From Anditalea andensis (GTDB taxonomy: Bacteria > Bacteroidota > Bacteroidia > Cytophagales > Cyclobacteriaceae), in NCBI RefSeq assembly GCF_000714815.1, contig NZ_JMIH01000023.1:1-64000 (forward strand): DNA of 64,000 bases. Direction: 5' to 3'. Positions 9,344-17,574 of this stretch are shown piece by piece. How positions within the stretch are numbered: the first letter of the stretch is position 1; each line of letters begins with the position of its first letter. The notes below the pieces were generated by a model. It saw only the letters and a program-made list of their open reading frames with translations, was not told the origin of the DNA and ran no database searches. The translations under genes and the position numbers were made by a program.

Positions 9344-9672
9344 TATTTTATAATTTTGTTAATTTCTGTAACGATGATTCCTAGAATCGCCAATCCAAAT
9401 AAGAAGTATACTGTGATAAGAATACCACCTACTACTTGGGACAACGCAGGAGTCAGATTAAAAGGAGCAGCTGCATATCTCGGCAGCACTTCGTTATCCG
9501 CTATTGCATATGCAATAACAAATAATATAACTACTCCTACAACCCCCATAGCCGTTTTTAACAAACTTTTAGGATTATCCAAGGAGTTTATCAATGGCAT
9601 CAGTAGTGAAACGACCACTCCGATGGCAATTAATATATAACTCACATATAGGATTATATCAAATGTATCCAT
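9343..9672 (-). CDS. Small membrane protein of the exb operon
   Basis: A 109-residue protein with three predicted transmembrane helices (about 5-27, 40-60, 78-104) and a short loop LLPRYAAAPFNLTPALSQ-like segment between helices 2 and 3. I do not recognise a named family. Its place between exbB and exbD, with a one-base overlap into exbD, says it is part of the same proton-channel unit, perhaps an accessory or assembly factor. This role is inferred from position only. Confidence 0.85.
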   Translation of the reverse strand: MDTFDIILYVSYILIAIGVVVSLLMPLINSLDNPKSLLKTAMGVVGVVILFVIAYAIADNEVLPRYAAAPFNLTPALSQVVGGILITVYFLFGLAILGIIVTEINKIIK

Positions 9673-9736
9673 AACGATGAAATTCTTTGGTTATTTTAAA
9701 TGATTAGAGTAAAAAACAATTTTAACTAAAGAATTA

Positions 9737-10558
9737 TTATCTAGTCAACTTGTATCTTACCAGGATATCTACCAAGGTGATGGAAGCATCCTCCATATCA
9801 TTAACCAATGAATCGATTTTAGCCACGCAATAGTTATAAAATAACTGTAGGATAATCGCAACGATCAAACCAGCTACTGTAGTCAAAAGGGCGATTTTGA
9901 TACCACCGGCCACAAGAGATGGAGAAATGTCACCAGCTGCTTCAATAGAGTCAAATGCACCGATCATACCGATTACAGTACCCATGAAACCAAGCATCGG
10001 AGCCAGAGAGATAAATAGAGAGATCCATACTAGACCTTTTTCCAATCTACCCATTTCTACAGAACCGTATGCTATGATGGATTTTTCTACCATGTCTATA
10101 CCTTCTGAGTATCTCATAAGACCTTGGGTAAATATAGACGCTACTGGACCTTTAGTGTTTCTGGTTACATCTTTGGCAGCTTCTATTCCACCTTGCTCTA
10201 ATGCCTCTTCTACTCTAGCCAATAATTTTTTAGTGTTAGTAGTAGAAAGGTTCAAAGTAATAATTCTTTCAAGTGCTACTGCAAGACCTAAGATCAAACA
10301 AATCAATACAGGAGTCATATAATAAGGATCTCCTTCGATAAACTTATCTTTGATGACTTGGTGAAAACCTCTGTCCTCTTCGATGAATTCATCATCTGTT
10401 AATGTAGCTGGTCCGGTAGCTGCAGGTTCTTGTGGTGCAGGCTCGGTGGCCATAGCTGGAGTATCAGCTTCAGCTGGTTCTTGTGTTTGTTGAGCTTCTG
10501 AGATCACCGGAGATAAAAGCATTCCGGATAGCATGAACAAAGCGATTAACTTTCTCAT
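9737..10558 (-). CDS. exbB: MotA/TolQ/ExbB proton channel family protein
   Basis: A 273-residue ExbB with an unusual N-terminus: a signal-peptide-like segment (1-22, ending SEAQQ) and a Pro/Ala/Glu-rich linker (about 23-60) precede the three channel helices (about 80-98, 172-197, 213-240). The conserved core LAPMLGFMGTVIGMIGAFDSI is present. It forms the inner-membrane proton channel with ExbD to power TonB-dependent transport. It is the first gene of the operon; upstream on the minus strand TTTG (10651-10654) and TAACTTTA (10622-10629) form a possible promoter, but with a 21-base spacer. Confidence 0.95.
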   Translation of the reverse strand: MRKLIALFMLSGMLLSPVISEAQQTQEPAEADTPAMATEPAPQEPAATGPATLTDDEFIEEDRGFHQVIKDKFIEGDPYYMTPVLICLILGLAVALERIITLNLSTTNTKKLLARVEEALEQGGIEAAKDVTRNTKGPVASIFTQGLMRYSEGIDMVEKSIIAYGSVEMGRLEKGLVWISLFISLAPMLGFMGTVIGMIGAFDSIEAAGDISPSLVAGGIKIALLTTVAGLIVAIILQLFYNYCVAKIDSLVNDMEDASITLVDILVRYKLTR

Positions 10559-10860
10559 AATTTAGATTTTAATGGACTTTAAATAAAGGTTAAACGGTTT
10601 CTGATTTTAATGATTTAATTTTAAAGTTATCATTTTTTGAATTTAAATAGCAAAATAAATGGCTATAATTTTCAAAATTAATATTGTAATGCCTTAAAAT
10701 TGCTGATTTTGCTTCAAGCTATAATTTCTTTTGGATAAATTATGAGCGCTTTTATGTAAAAGGAGAAACTTTAAGTTAAGCGGAACTATATTAATGTCAT
10801 ACTTTCATCCGGTACAATGAAACAAATAAACAGAAACACTATTAGGGATGAATTAATTAG

Positions 10861-10947
10861 CAGAGAGGAAGGGATTCGAACCCTCGATACCCTTACGGGT
10901 ATACACGCTTTCCAGGCGTGCTCCTTCAACCACTCGGACACCTCTCT
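10861..10947 (-). tRNA. tRNA-Ser (anticodon GGA)
   Basis: The minus strand gives an 87-base class II tRNA. Acceptor AGAGAGG pairs with CCTCTCT, discriminator G. Anticodon stem CACGC/GCGTG encloses CTGGAAA, giving anticodon GGA (UCC/UCU). The long variable arm TATACCCGTAAGGGTA is typical of tRNA-Ser. CCA is not encoded. Confidence 0.97.
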
Positions 10948-10973
10948 GTATTTTTTGGTTGTTATTGTAGCGA

Positions 10974-11005
10974 CAAATAAAATTATAATAATTAGCCCGT
11001 GCAAG
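10974..11005 (-). promoter_or_regulatory. Probable promoter of tRNA-Ser
   Basis: On the minus strand CTTG (11002-11005), 20 bases, then TTTATTTG (10974-10981). Each box is one base from the TTTG / TAnnTTTG consensus. The predicted start is about 20 bases before the tRNA. Confidence 0.5.
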
Positions 11006-11745
11006 GTTTCCCCCCCTTAATTGTCAGAAATCAAGGTTATTTTTTTTTATAAAAACATATTAATTATTTAGTTAATTGATTTTCAACCCTTTATCCGTCC
11101 AACTTTCTAATCCCCTTTTTTAAAATAAATACTGTCTAAACGTCCTAAAATAGTACGATTAAACAATTTATATTTTTGAACCTACTATTTTACCCCCATC
11201 ACGCTAATCTTCAGTAAAATTATACTAGCTAATCAATAATAAATTTATCCCTAGATGCCTCACTATTTAAGATTTCAAAACGATAGAAATGAGGGATGGA
11301 TAAAAAAGCTTCAAAGAAGTTTAACAATTTCAATGTAAGAAAGGAGAAATAACTTTCTTCAATTATTTTATTCAAAAAAATCCACAATCACATGTCCCCT
11401 GCAGTTTCAGCTATAGAATAATTGGTTATAAGATTTTTTCCTAGCACCAAGGGAAGCTGCTCATAAACCACATTATAACCCGAGTACTACCGTGATTAGA
11501 TCAGGTATACATTTAATGCATGTTTGTACATTTGCTATGAAGAAATTGGAAATAGTACTAATCGTCTTATGCCATATAGACATTTTGCCTTAAACTTCTG
11601 TAATTGATATGGCATATGTATTTATTGTCTGATTTAGGCCCCACTAATGGACAATTATTCTCCCTATAAGTCCAAAAAGGTTAATCTTCATAAGGCTATG
11701 GATCTTTCGAACAGAAAATCCATGGCCTTATGAAGTATCATAATA
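11006..11745. other. Gene-free AT-rich stretch
   Basis: About 740 bases without a plausible coding frame on either strand. It contains a 10-base inverted repeat TATGCCATAT (11568-11577) / ATATGGCATA (11607-11616) and the longer inverted repeat at 11686-11735. I cannot identify a gene remnant by eye. Confidence 0.5.
11686..11735. repeat. 18-base inverted repeat (possible terminator)
   Basis: CTTCATAAGGCTATGGAT (11686-11703) and ATCCATGGCCTTATGAAG (11718-11735) pair over 18 positions with one T-G, around a 14-base loop. It lies 10 bases beyond the stop of the leftward barrel gene, so it may end that transcript, but there is no clear T run. Confidence 0.6.
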
Positions 11746-12327
11746 TTAAAAACGTTTATTTAAAGAGAACTTAATGCCCCGGTTATAAGCGCTTTCATTT
11801 TCCATAAGAGTTACTAATCCATGCTCATAGGTTGCCTGTATTCCCAAACCGAGAGGCAGATTCACACCCAATCCTAAAATACCCGCAAAATCCAGGTTTC
11901 TATAGAGACTCCTTATATCGCTGCCATCCACTGTCACCCTATTGCCTCCACTATCCATAACTATAGATGATCCTACCAAAAAGGATGGTTGGGGACCAAA
12001 TACAACAAAAAATGATTCACTTAAAGCAGCCTTTAATACTAGTGGAATATCAATATAATCATTTCTAATAGAAAGATTTGTACCCATCTCATGGCCTTTA
12101 GCGCCTTTTCTAGCATATATCAAGCCTGGTTCAAATGATATAGTTTCACTAATGGGTACCGACAAATAACCACCTAAATGAAACCAGATCCCAAATTCAG
12201 ATCCATCAGAACCTTCTCCTCCAAGAGTAGTAAAACTAGGACCAACTCGAACGCCAAATTCCACTTGTTGCCCGTAGGCCATATTGGTGAAAATCAGAAA
12301 AATTGAAATAATAAATAATTTCTGCAT
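11746..12327 (-). CDS. Outer-membrane beta-barrel protein (PorT-like)
   Basis: A 193-residue protein with a signal peptide (hydrophobic run to about residue 19, ...AYGQQ) and then amphipathic strands of the small Bacteroidetes barrel type: VEFGVRVGPSFTTLGG, IDIPLVLKAAL, LGLGVNLPLGLGIQATYEHGL, ending ...IKFSLNKRF with a C-terminal Phe. The mature part repeats Gly-rich turns expected of an 8-stranded barrel. No function can be assigned. It is a single gene between a gene-free region and the asparaginase operon. Confidence 0.85.
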   Translation of the reverse strand: MQKLFIISIFLIFTNMAYGQQVEFGVRVGPSFTTLGGEGSDGSEFGIWFHLGGYLSVPISETISFEPGLIYARKGAKGHEMGTNLSIRNDYIDIPLVLKAALSESFFVVFGPQPSFLVGSSIVMDSGGNRVTVDGSDIRSLYRNLDFAGILGLGVNLPLGLGIQATYEHGLVTLMENESAYNRGIKFSLNKRF

Positions 12328-12489
12328 AAGCTTTTTTTAATGCAATATATTAATTTTTAACATATAACAAAATCTTTAGGTCATCTTAAGGAATGATTTT
12401 AGCCTAAAAACCCTATCATTTATAGCTACGGGATCTGCTATAATGATATAGCTTCCAAGTCGCATTGCTGAATAAAACTTAAAATTTTA

Positions 12490-13569
12490 TTAGTTACTCG
12501 TTAAAGACATTTCCCCAGCTAAAGGGGTAACTAGCTTTCTCCTCACCTCATTCACATTGCTCTCCTCTGCTATGAGATACATCATCTTGGTAATAGCAGC
12601 CTCTGTGGTGATATCTCCCCCACTCAAAACCCCTACTCTCTTGAGGTCTTTACTGGTTTCGTATCTCCCTTGAATTACCCGTCCCCCATTACATTGCGAT
12701 ACATTCAATATATGAATTCCTTTTTTAACTGCATCTTCCAGCGCATTTATAAACCATGGCTCACTGGGACTGTTTCCGGAGCCATATGTTTCCAGTACCA
12801 CCCCCCTAAGACCAGGTATATTGAAGCAGCTTTTGATAACATTGGCAGTGATACCGGGAAATAATTTTAAAACCATCACATTATTGTCCATTTTCTTACT
12901 ATAGGTAAGATTAGCCCCCTCTTCGAATGGTCTTATGGCTGCAAAATTGTAATCTATTACAATCCCCGACTCAGCCAAAGGGGGATAATTTTCAGATTCA
13001 AATGCATCAAAATGTACACTCTGAACCTTTTTTGCCCTATTACCTCTCAGTAATGTATGGTTAAAGAATATTGACACTTCTGGAACGATAGGTTTGCCAT
13101 TGGCTTTGGCTGTGGCTATTTCAAGTGAAGTCATCAGATTTTCCCGTGCATCAGAACGCATAGCTGATATCGGCAGCTGGGCCCCTGTAAATATCACAGG
13201 CTTACTTAAGCCCTTCAACAAATAACTCAACATGGAAGCTGAGTATGCCATAGTATCAGTACCATGCAAAACTACAAACCCATCGTAAGTATCATAATTT
13301 TCATATATGATATAAGCCATATCCACCCAATGCTGCATGTTTACATTGGAAGAATCTATCGGTTCTGGAAAGGATATCACCGTAATGGCTATATTCATAT
13401 TTGTAAGAGTAGGGATTTTGTCCAGAATCTGGCCAAAATTAAATGGTACTAAGGTCCCAGTCCTTTCATCATATGACATACCGAGGGTGCCACCAGTATA
13501 AATTATAAGGACTGAGGACTCAATTTCGCTCTTAGCGGCGGTGTTCAGTCTTACGATTTTATAGTTCAT
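12490..13569 (-). CDS. ansA: L-asparaginase, type I (cytosolic)
   Basis: A 359-residue asparaginase that hydrolyses asparagine to aspartate and ammonia. The first catalytic Thr lies in IYTGGTLGM (about residues 23-31) and the second Thr-Asp pair in VLHGTDTMAYSASML (about 98-112). The absence of a signal peptide and the length fit the low-affinity cytosolic type I enzyme (AnsA). It overlaps the upstream TatD gene by 4 bases (ATGA), so it is translated as the last gene of the seven-gene operon. Confidence 0.95.
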   Translation of the reverse strand: MNYKIVRLNTAAKSEIESSVLIIYTGGTLGMSYDERTGTLVPFNFGQILDKIPTLTNMNIAITVISFPEPIDSSNVNMQHWVDMAYIIYENYDTYDGFVVLHGTDTMAYSASMLSYLLKGLSKPVIFTGAQLPISAMRSDARENLMTSLEIATAKANGKPIVPEVSIFFNHTLLRGNRAKKVQSVHFDAFESENYPPLAESGIVIDYNFAAIRPFEEGANLTYSKKMDNNVMVLKLFPGITANVIKSCFNIPGLRGVVLETYGSGNSPSEPWFINALEDAVKKGIHILNVSQCNGGRVIQGRYETSKDLKRVGVLSGGDITTEAAITKMMYLIAEESNVNEVRRKLVTPLAGEMSLTSN

Positions 13570-14342
13570 CTTTTTAAATAGCTAAAAATACGTGCTGCAT
13601 TATTATTGGTAACTTCTGCTACATTTTCTAGAGAGGTATCTGTCAGTTCAGATATTTTTTCAGCGATGATCGGAATATATTCTGGAGAATTTCTTTTACC
13701 ACGGTGGGGTACAGGAGCTAAAAATGGTCCATCTGTTTCTAAAACCAAATGATTGATTCCGATTTTAGGCAGAACTTTATCCATTCCTCCATTTTTAAAG
13801 GTGGCTACCCCACCTATACCTAAGAGAAAGCCCATTTCGATTATCTCCCTGGCCTGCTCTTCAGATCCAGAAAAACAATGGAATATCCCAGTCAGATTTT
13901 CATCCAGTTCCTCCTTTACTAACGCTATCGTTTCCGGAAGTGATGCTCTGCAATGTAATATGATGGGAAGCTGCTTTTCCCTAGCCCAGGAGATTTGAAT
14001 TTTGAGGGCCTCCTTTTGCTGATCGTAATAGGTTTTATCCCAATATAAATCTAGACCTATTTCACCCACTGCCACAAAAGGTCGCTTATTGATCCAATCT
14101 TCCATAACATATAACTGCTGCTCAAACCCTTTAGTAACATCACATGGATGTAATCCCATCATGGGGATGCAGACCTCGGGATATTTAAGTTCGGCCTCCA
14201 GCATTGGGTCGATGCTTTCCACATCTATATTTGGCATATAGATTTTGTTTACACCATAGTCAATACATCGGGCGATTACCTCATCTCTATCAGAATCGTA
14301 TTTGGTAGAATAAATATGGGCATGGGTATCTATAAATTGCAT
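13566..14342 (-). CDS. TatD family metal-dependent hydrolase (DNase)
   Basis: A 258-residue TIM-barrel hydrolase of normal TatD length. Metal and catalytic residues are visible: FIDTHAHIYS (residues 3-12), AVGEIGLDLYWD (Glu), ILHCRAS (His), GIFHCFSGS (His) and LVLETDGPFLAP (Asp). Family members are 3'-5' exonucleases acting on DNA or RNA, or D-tyrosyl-type deacylases; the exact substrate cannot be told. It overlaps ansA by 4 bases and begins 19 bases after the glycosyltransferase stop. Confidence 0.93.
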   Translation of the reverse strand: MQFIDTHAHIYSTKYDSDRDEVIARCIDYGVNKIYMPNIDVESIDPMLEAELKYPEVCIPMMGLHPCDVTKGFEQQLYVMEDWINKRPFVAVGEIGLDLYWDKTYYDQQKEALKIQISWAREKQLPIILHCRASLPETIALVKEELDENLTGIFHCFSGSEEQAREIIEMGFLLGIGGVATFKNGGMDKVLPKIGINHLVLETDGPFLAPVPHRGKRNSPEYIPIIAEKISELTDTSLENVAEVTNNNAARIFSYLKR

Positions 14343-14361
14343 CTAAAAGAAATTAAGTTTA

Positions 14362-15477
14362 TCATTCGTATTGGCGACCTTTCCATTTTACTTTTGCAGG
14401 CCAAAAATAATATAGTATTGTGGACCAAGAAACGAATATGTAATATAATTCAAAAGTGATAAGGAAATAAGGAAGTACAATAGTCCCGGTAGATCTGGCA
14501 AAATCCTTAATAAACAAAGATTGAGTAAGAATTTTAGCCATCCATAAAGCAGCAGCAAGCCCGGGGTTTATGCTAAATAAAATCAAAATAAAAGGAAAAA
14601 ACATAGCTTGAAGACCAAGCATTATCTTCCAGTAAAAAGGCAGTCCCATCACTCCTTTCAACCACCTTTTTCTTTGTGCCAATAATTCGACTAATGTTTC
14701 CTGTGCATGTGTAAAGATAAGATTTTCACTGCTTACTTGATGGACTGCCTTAAATTTCAACTGTTTAACCGCTTTCGCTATCTCAAAGTCTTCGGTTACT
14801 GTAAGCGGAAGACTAGCAAATCCGCCAATGGCTCTGTAAGCATTTCTGGAGATCAACATATTATTCCCCATGGAAGTAAGCACAACACCTGCATCTGATG
14901 CTACTTTTACCATTCCCAGTGTTAGCCACCAGTCAATAGCTTGCATGGAAGCATACCAGTCAGTAGGCTTAACTTTCGTAATACCCGTGACCAGATCAGA
15001 TTTGCTATTGACGGCACTGGCCACCATATCATTTGCCCAGTAGGCTGGAACTTCACAGTCTGCATCTGTAAAAAGAAAATATTCTCCTTGCGCAAGAGTG
15101 GCCATTTGATGTAGCGCATTGGCCTTGCCGTTCATTGTTTTGGTGGTCTGGGTAGTGATATTTAAATATCTTCTATTATTCGCACGCGACACCCATGCTT
15201 TGATGATTGATTCTGTCTCATCTATACTTTCGTCATTGGCTAAAATAAATTCAATTTTATCTATATCATATTTCAAATTTTCCAAGGATTGCAGGCAGTG
15301 GGGCAAAAATTTGGCTTCATTACGGGCTGCTATTAGAACAGATATCTTAGGATGTTCAAAGTTATGTTCAGAAGAATTATGGTTTTTAAAATTAAAAACC
15401 AGCCCTAAATACAACAAAAAATCTTGAAGGATTACGATGAAGGTCAAACTACATACAATAATCAAAATTATAAGCAT
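14362..15477 (-). CDS. Family 2 glycosyltransferase, membrane-bound
   Basis: A 371-residue processive-type GT2. One transmembrane helix at the N-terminus (about 3-25) is followed by the catalytic domain with ISVLIAARNEA (about 46-56), the metal-binding FLFTDADCEVP (DxD, near 135), TEDFEIAK (ED motif, near 225) and QRKRWLKG (QxxRW, near 265). Two to three helices end the protein. It should make a membrane-extruded or lipid-linked glycan from nucleotide sugars. It overlaps the deacetylase gene by 10 bases, a pairing reminiscent of PgaC/PgaB or NodC/NodB systems. Confidence 0.9.
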   Translation of the reverse strand: MLIILIIVCSLTFIVILQDFLLYLGLVFNFKNHNSSEHNFEHPKISVLIAARNEAKFLPHCLQSLENLKYDIDKIEFILANDESIDETESIIKAWVSRANNRRYLNITTQTTKTMNGKANALHQMATLAQGEYFLFTDADCEVPAYWANDMVASAVNSKSDLVTGITKVKPTDWYASMQAIDWWLTLGMVKVASDAGVVLTSMGNNMLISRNAYRAIGGFASLPLTVTEDFEIAKAVKQLKFKAVHQVSSENLIFTHAQETLVELLAQRKRWLKGVMGLPFYWKIMLGLQAMFFPFILILFSINPGLAAALWMAKILTQSLFIKDFARSTGTIVLPYFLITFELYYIFVSWSTILYYFWPAKVKWKGRQYE

Positions 15478-16094
15478 ACAGGCAAAAAATCTTCATTTGA
15501 AATATACTTCAACACATCAGGCAGTATATAGGGTAGCCGATGAGCGGTTTTCTGTTGGTCATGAAAAATTATAATTGAGCCATTTCGGGTATATTGGATG
15601 GTTTTTTTTATAATTCTTTCAACAGGCAATTTGTTATTATAATCTCCAGAAAGCACATCCCACATGACTATTTCATGACTCTTACTGATTTCTTTGGCCT
15701 GATCAGCATTAATCCTCCCATAGGGTGGCCTAAAACAGGAGGTATTTATTCCTAAAGTCTCTAATATGATCTCTTGACATGCATTAAAATCAGCCAGATA
15801 TGTTTCTTTGCTACAGGAGTTGCCATTGAGGTGATGATAAGTATGGTTACCGATCTGATGCCCTGCTGCTAGCACTTCCTTACACAAGGAAGGGTATTTA
15901 AACACGTTATGCCCCACCATAAAAAAGGTAGCCTTATAATTATAAACGTCAAGAAGCTCTAGTACCTTATCGGTAATTCCCGGAACAGGACCATCATCAA
16001 ATGTTAAATAAATATGCTGATGGTCTCTATCTTTATGCCAGGTATACGCAGGAAATAGTTTCGTTACTAGCCAAGGCACATGGTGGATGATCAT
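15468..16094 (-). CDS. Polysaccharide deacetylase (NodB domain)
   Basis: A 208-residue carbohydrate esterase family 4 protein. The catalytic motifs are present: YLTFDDGPVPG (Asp-Asp, about residues 29-39), GNHTYHHLNG (His-x3-His, about 86-95), CFRPPYGRIN (about 122-131) and SIIIFHDQQ (His, about 178). It removes N-acetyl groups from a glycan such as poly-N-acetylglucosamine, chitin oligomers or peptidoglycan. No signal peptide is obvious, so its cellular side is uncertain. It lies 8 bases after the phosphatase gene and overlaps the glycosyltransferase gene. Confidence 0.92.
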   Translation of the reverse strand: MIIHHVPWLVTKLFPAYTWHKDRDHQHIYLTFDDGPVPGITDKVLELLDVYNYKATFFMVGHNVFKYPSLCKEVLAAGHQIGNHTYHHLNGNSCSKETYLADFNACQEIILETLGINTSCFRPPYGRINADQAKEISKSHEIVMWDVLSGDYNNKLPVERIIKKTIQYTRNGSIIIFHDQQKTAHRLPYILPDVLKYISNEDFLPVCL

Positions 16095-16102
16095 CGATCA
16101 GA

Positions 16103-17317
16103 TTATTTAAATTTCAGACTCAGTAAAGTGATATCATCCTGTTTGGCCATGTCTTTGGAAAATTCATCCAGCTCTTTAAAAAATGCTTCATGAAAAACAT
16201 TCGGATCTATATCTAAGTTTTTCCTTACAAATTCAAGAAATCTTTCATCTCCATATTCTTCATCTTTCGCATTAAGTGATTCTGTAAGTCCATCCGTATA
16301 TAAATGGAAGCTAAATCCCGATAGATGTTCCCTTTTTCCCACACTTAGAAAAGGCAGTTCTTCAAAGGCCCCGAGGATGGTAGTCCCTGCTTCCAATAAC
16401 TCTACTCGCTGTTCACCTTCCCAGCACAGAACAGGTGGATTATGTCCGGCGTTTACATAGATGAGTTCATGTGTTTTATAATTATAGTGTCCCAGAAAAA
16501 AAGTGATGAATCTTTCTCCTTTAGTATTGTCAAATAGTGTATAATTAAGCTGTTCGACTACCATTTTCAAATCTGAATTACTCCTCAAAAGGGTACGGAG
16601 TGCGGCCTGGAAATTGGACATCAGCAGTGCTGCGGGCATACCCTTGCCACTAACATCTGCTATACAGAAAAACAGTTCATCTTCGGATTTTTTAATCAAA
16701 TCATAATAATCACCGCCTACCGTACTATGAGGTACATAGGTGACTTTAGCTTTCAGTTTCTGTGTCTCGGGTAAAACTGCAGGAAATAACATCCTCTGAA
16801 CACTGCTGGCAATTTCAACTTCCTTTTTTAGCCTTTCCTGTTCGAGCTGTCTTCTTGCAAAGCGCTTATTCTCCAGTGCCACTACCAATATATTGGCCAG
16901 CGCCTGGGGAAAATCCAGATCAAGACCGTGTTCGTCCTTTTTCTTTAATAATAGAATGGCCAGCATTTTGTCTTTATGATACACAGGGACATAAAAATCC
17001 AGTTCCGAAAAACTGTATTCCTCTGACATCACCAAATTCAATTTCCCGATTTCTTTATTGTCCTCCACATCTACATATGGAATGAGTGCGGGTATTTTTT
17101 CCTTTACGCCATGTGCTATGCGCTCCCTAAAACCCTCCTGGTCCCCGACATAGAGGACCATAGCCTTTACATTTAGATGGATAAGGCAGGTAAACTTGAA
17201 AATATTAAACAATACGGATTCAGGCTTATTCTCATTGATAGCCTGGGTAATCTCCAATAAAGCTTTCAATTCAAGCTCTTTTCTTTGAAATTTTACTGAT
17301 TCCGAAGTCAGTTCCAT
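16103..17317 (-). CDS. GAF-like sensor with SpoIIE-type PP2C phosphatase
   Basis: A 404-residue cytoplasmic signalling protein. Residues about 20-160 look like a GAF-type sensor domain. A short coiled linker (RRQLEQERLKKEVEIASSVQRMLFP, beginning near 155) leads to the SpoIIE/RsbU phosphatase domain with VGGDYYDLI and IADVSGKGMPAALLMS (near 200-230) and ...YTDGLTESLN near 350; the metal-binding Asp residues are kept. Such enzymes dephosphorylate anti-anti-sigma factors or related partners. None is encoded nearby, so the target is unknown. The operon suggests control of glycan synthesis or of envelope stress. Confidence 0.9.
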   Translation of the reverse strand: MELTSESVKFQRKELELKALLEITQAINENKPESVLFNIFKFTCLIHLNVKAMVLYVGDQEGFRERIAHGVKEKIPALIPYVDVEDNKEIGKLNLVMSEEYSFSELDFYVPVYHKDKMLAILLLKKKDEHGLDLDFPQALANILVVALENKRFARRQLEQERLKKEVEIASSVQRMLFPAVLPETQKLKAKVTYVPHSTVGGDYYDLIKKSEDELFFCIADVSGKGMPAALLMSNFQAALRTLLRSNSDLKMVVEQLNYTLFDNTKGERFITFFLGHYNYKTHELIYVNAGHNPPVLCWEGEQRVELLEAGTTILGAFEELPFLSVGKREHLSGFSFHLYTDGLTESLNAKDEEYGDERFLEFVRKNLDIDPNVFHEAFFKELDEFSKDMAKQDDITLLSLKFK

Positions 17318-17318
17318 T

Positions 17319-17573
17319 TTATGATCTTGTATTATGGTGCATCAGCCCCTTTTTTGTAGCCAAATAAAAATAAGAAGCACCCTTTGCCTCGATATTTATT
17401 TGATCAAATAATTCTTTATCAGGATGAGTCAGGCATTTAATATATCCTTTTTCAAACAATTCCTGCAAGGTAATCAAAAGCTTTTCATCATCCCAACCAA
17501 GCTCCTCTTTAAGATATCCGTAACCTTGGACGAAATAAAGCTCATCCAATAACTCAAACTCTTCTTCTGTCAT
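17319..17573 (-). CDS. Small conserved-looking protein of unknown function
   Basis: An 84-residue acidic protein (many Glu and Asp) with predicted helices and a winged-helix-like pattern: helix LLDELYFVQGYGYLKEELG, then WDDEKLLITLQELFEKGYIKCL, then a strand-like ATKKGLMHHN. I recognise no family. It sits 1 base from the phosphatase gene and 1 base from the upstream glycosyltransferase gene, so it is surely co-translated. A role as a regulator or partner of the phosphatase is an inference from position. Confidence 0.8.
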   Translation of the reverse strand: MTEEEFELLDELYFVQGYGYLKEELGWDDEKLLITLQELFEKGYIKCLTHPDKELFDQINIEAKGASYFYLATKKGLMHHNTRS

Positions 17574-17574
17574 A

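Noticed and set aside
10786-11004. Frame of 72 codons on the minus strand
   Set aside because: It reads straight through tRNA-Ser and its promoter; not a gene.
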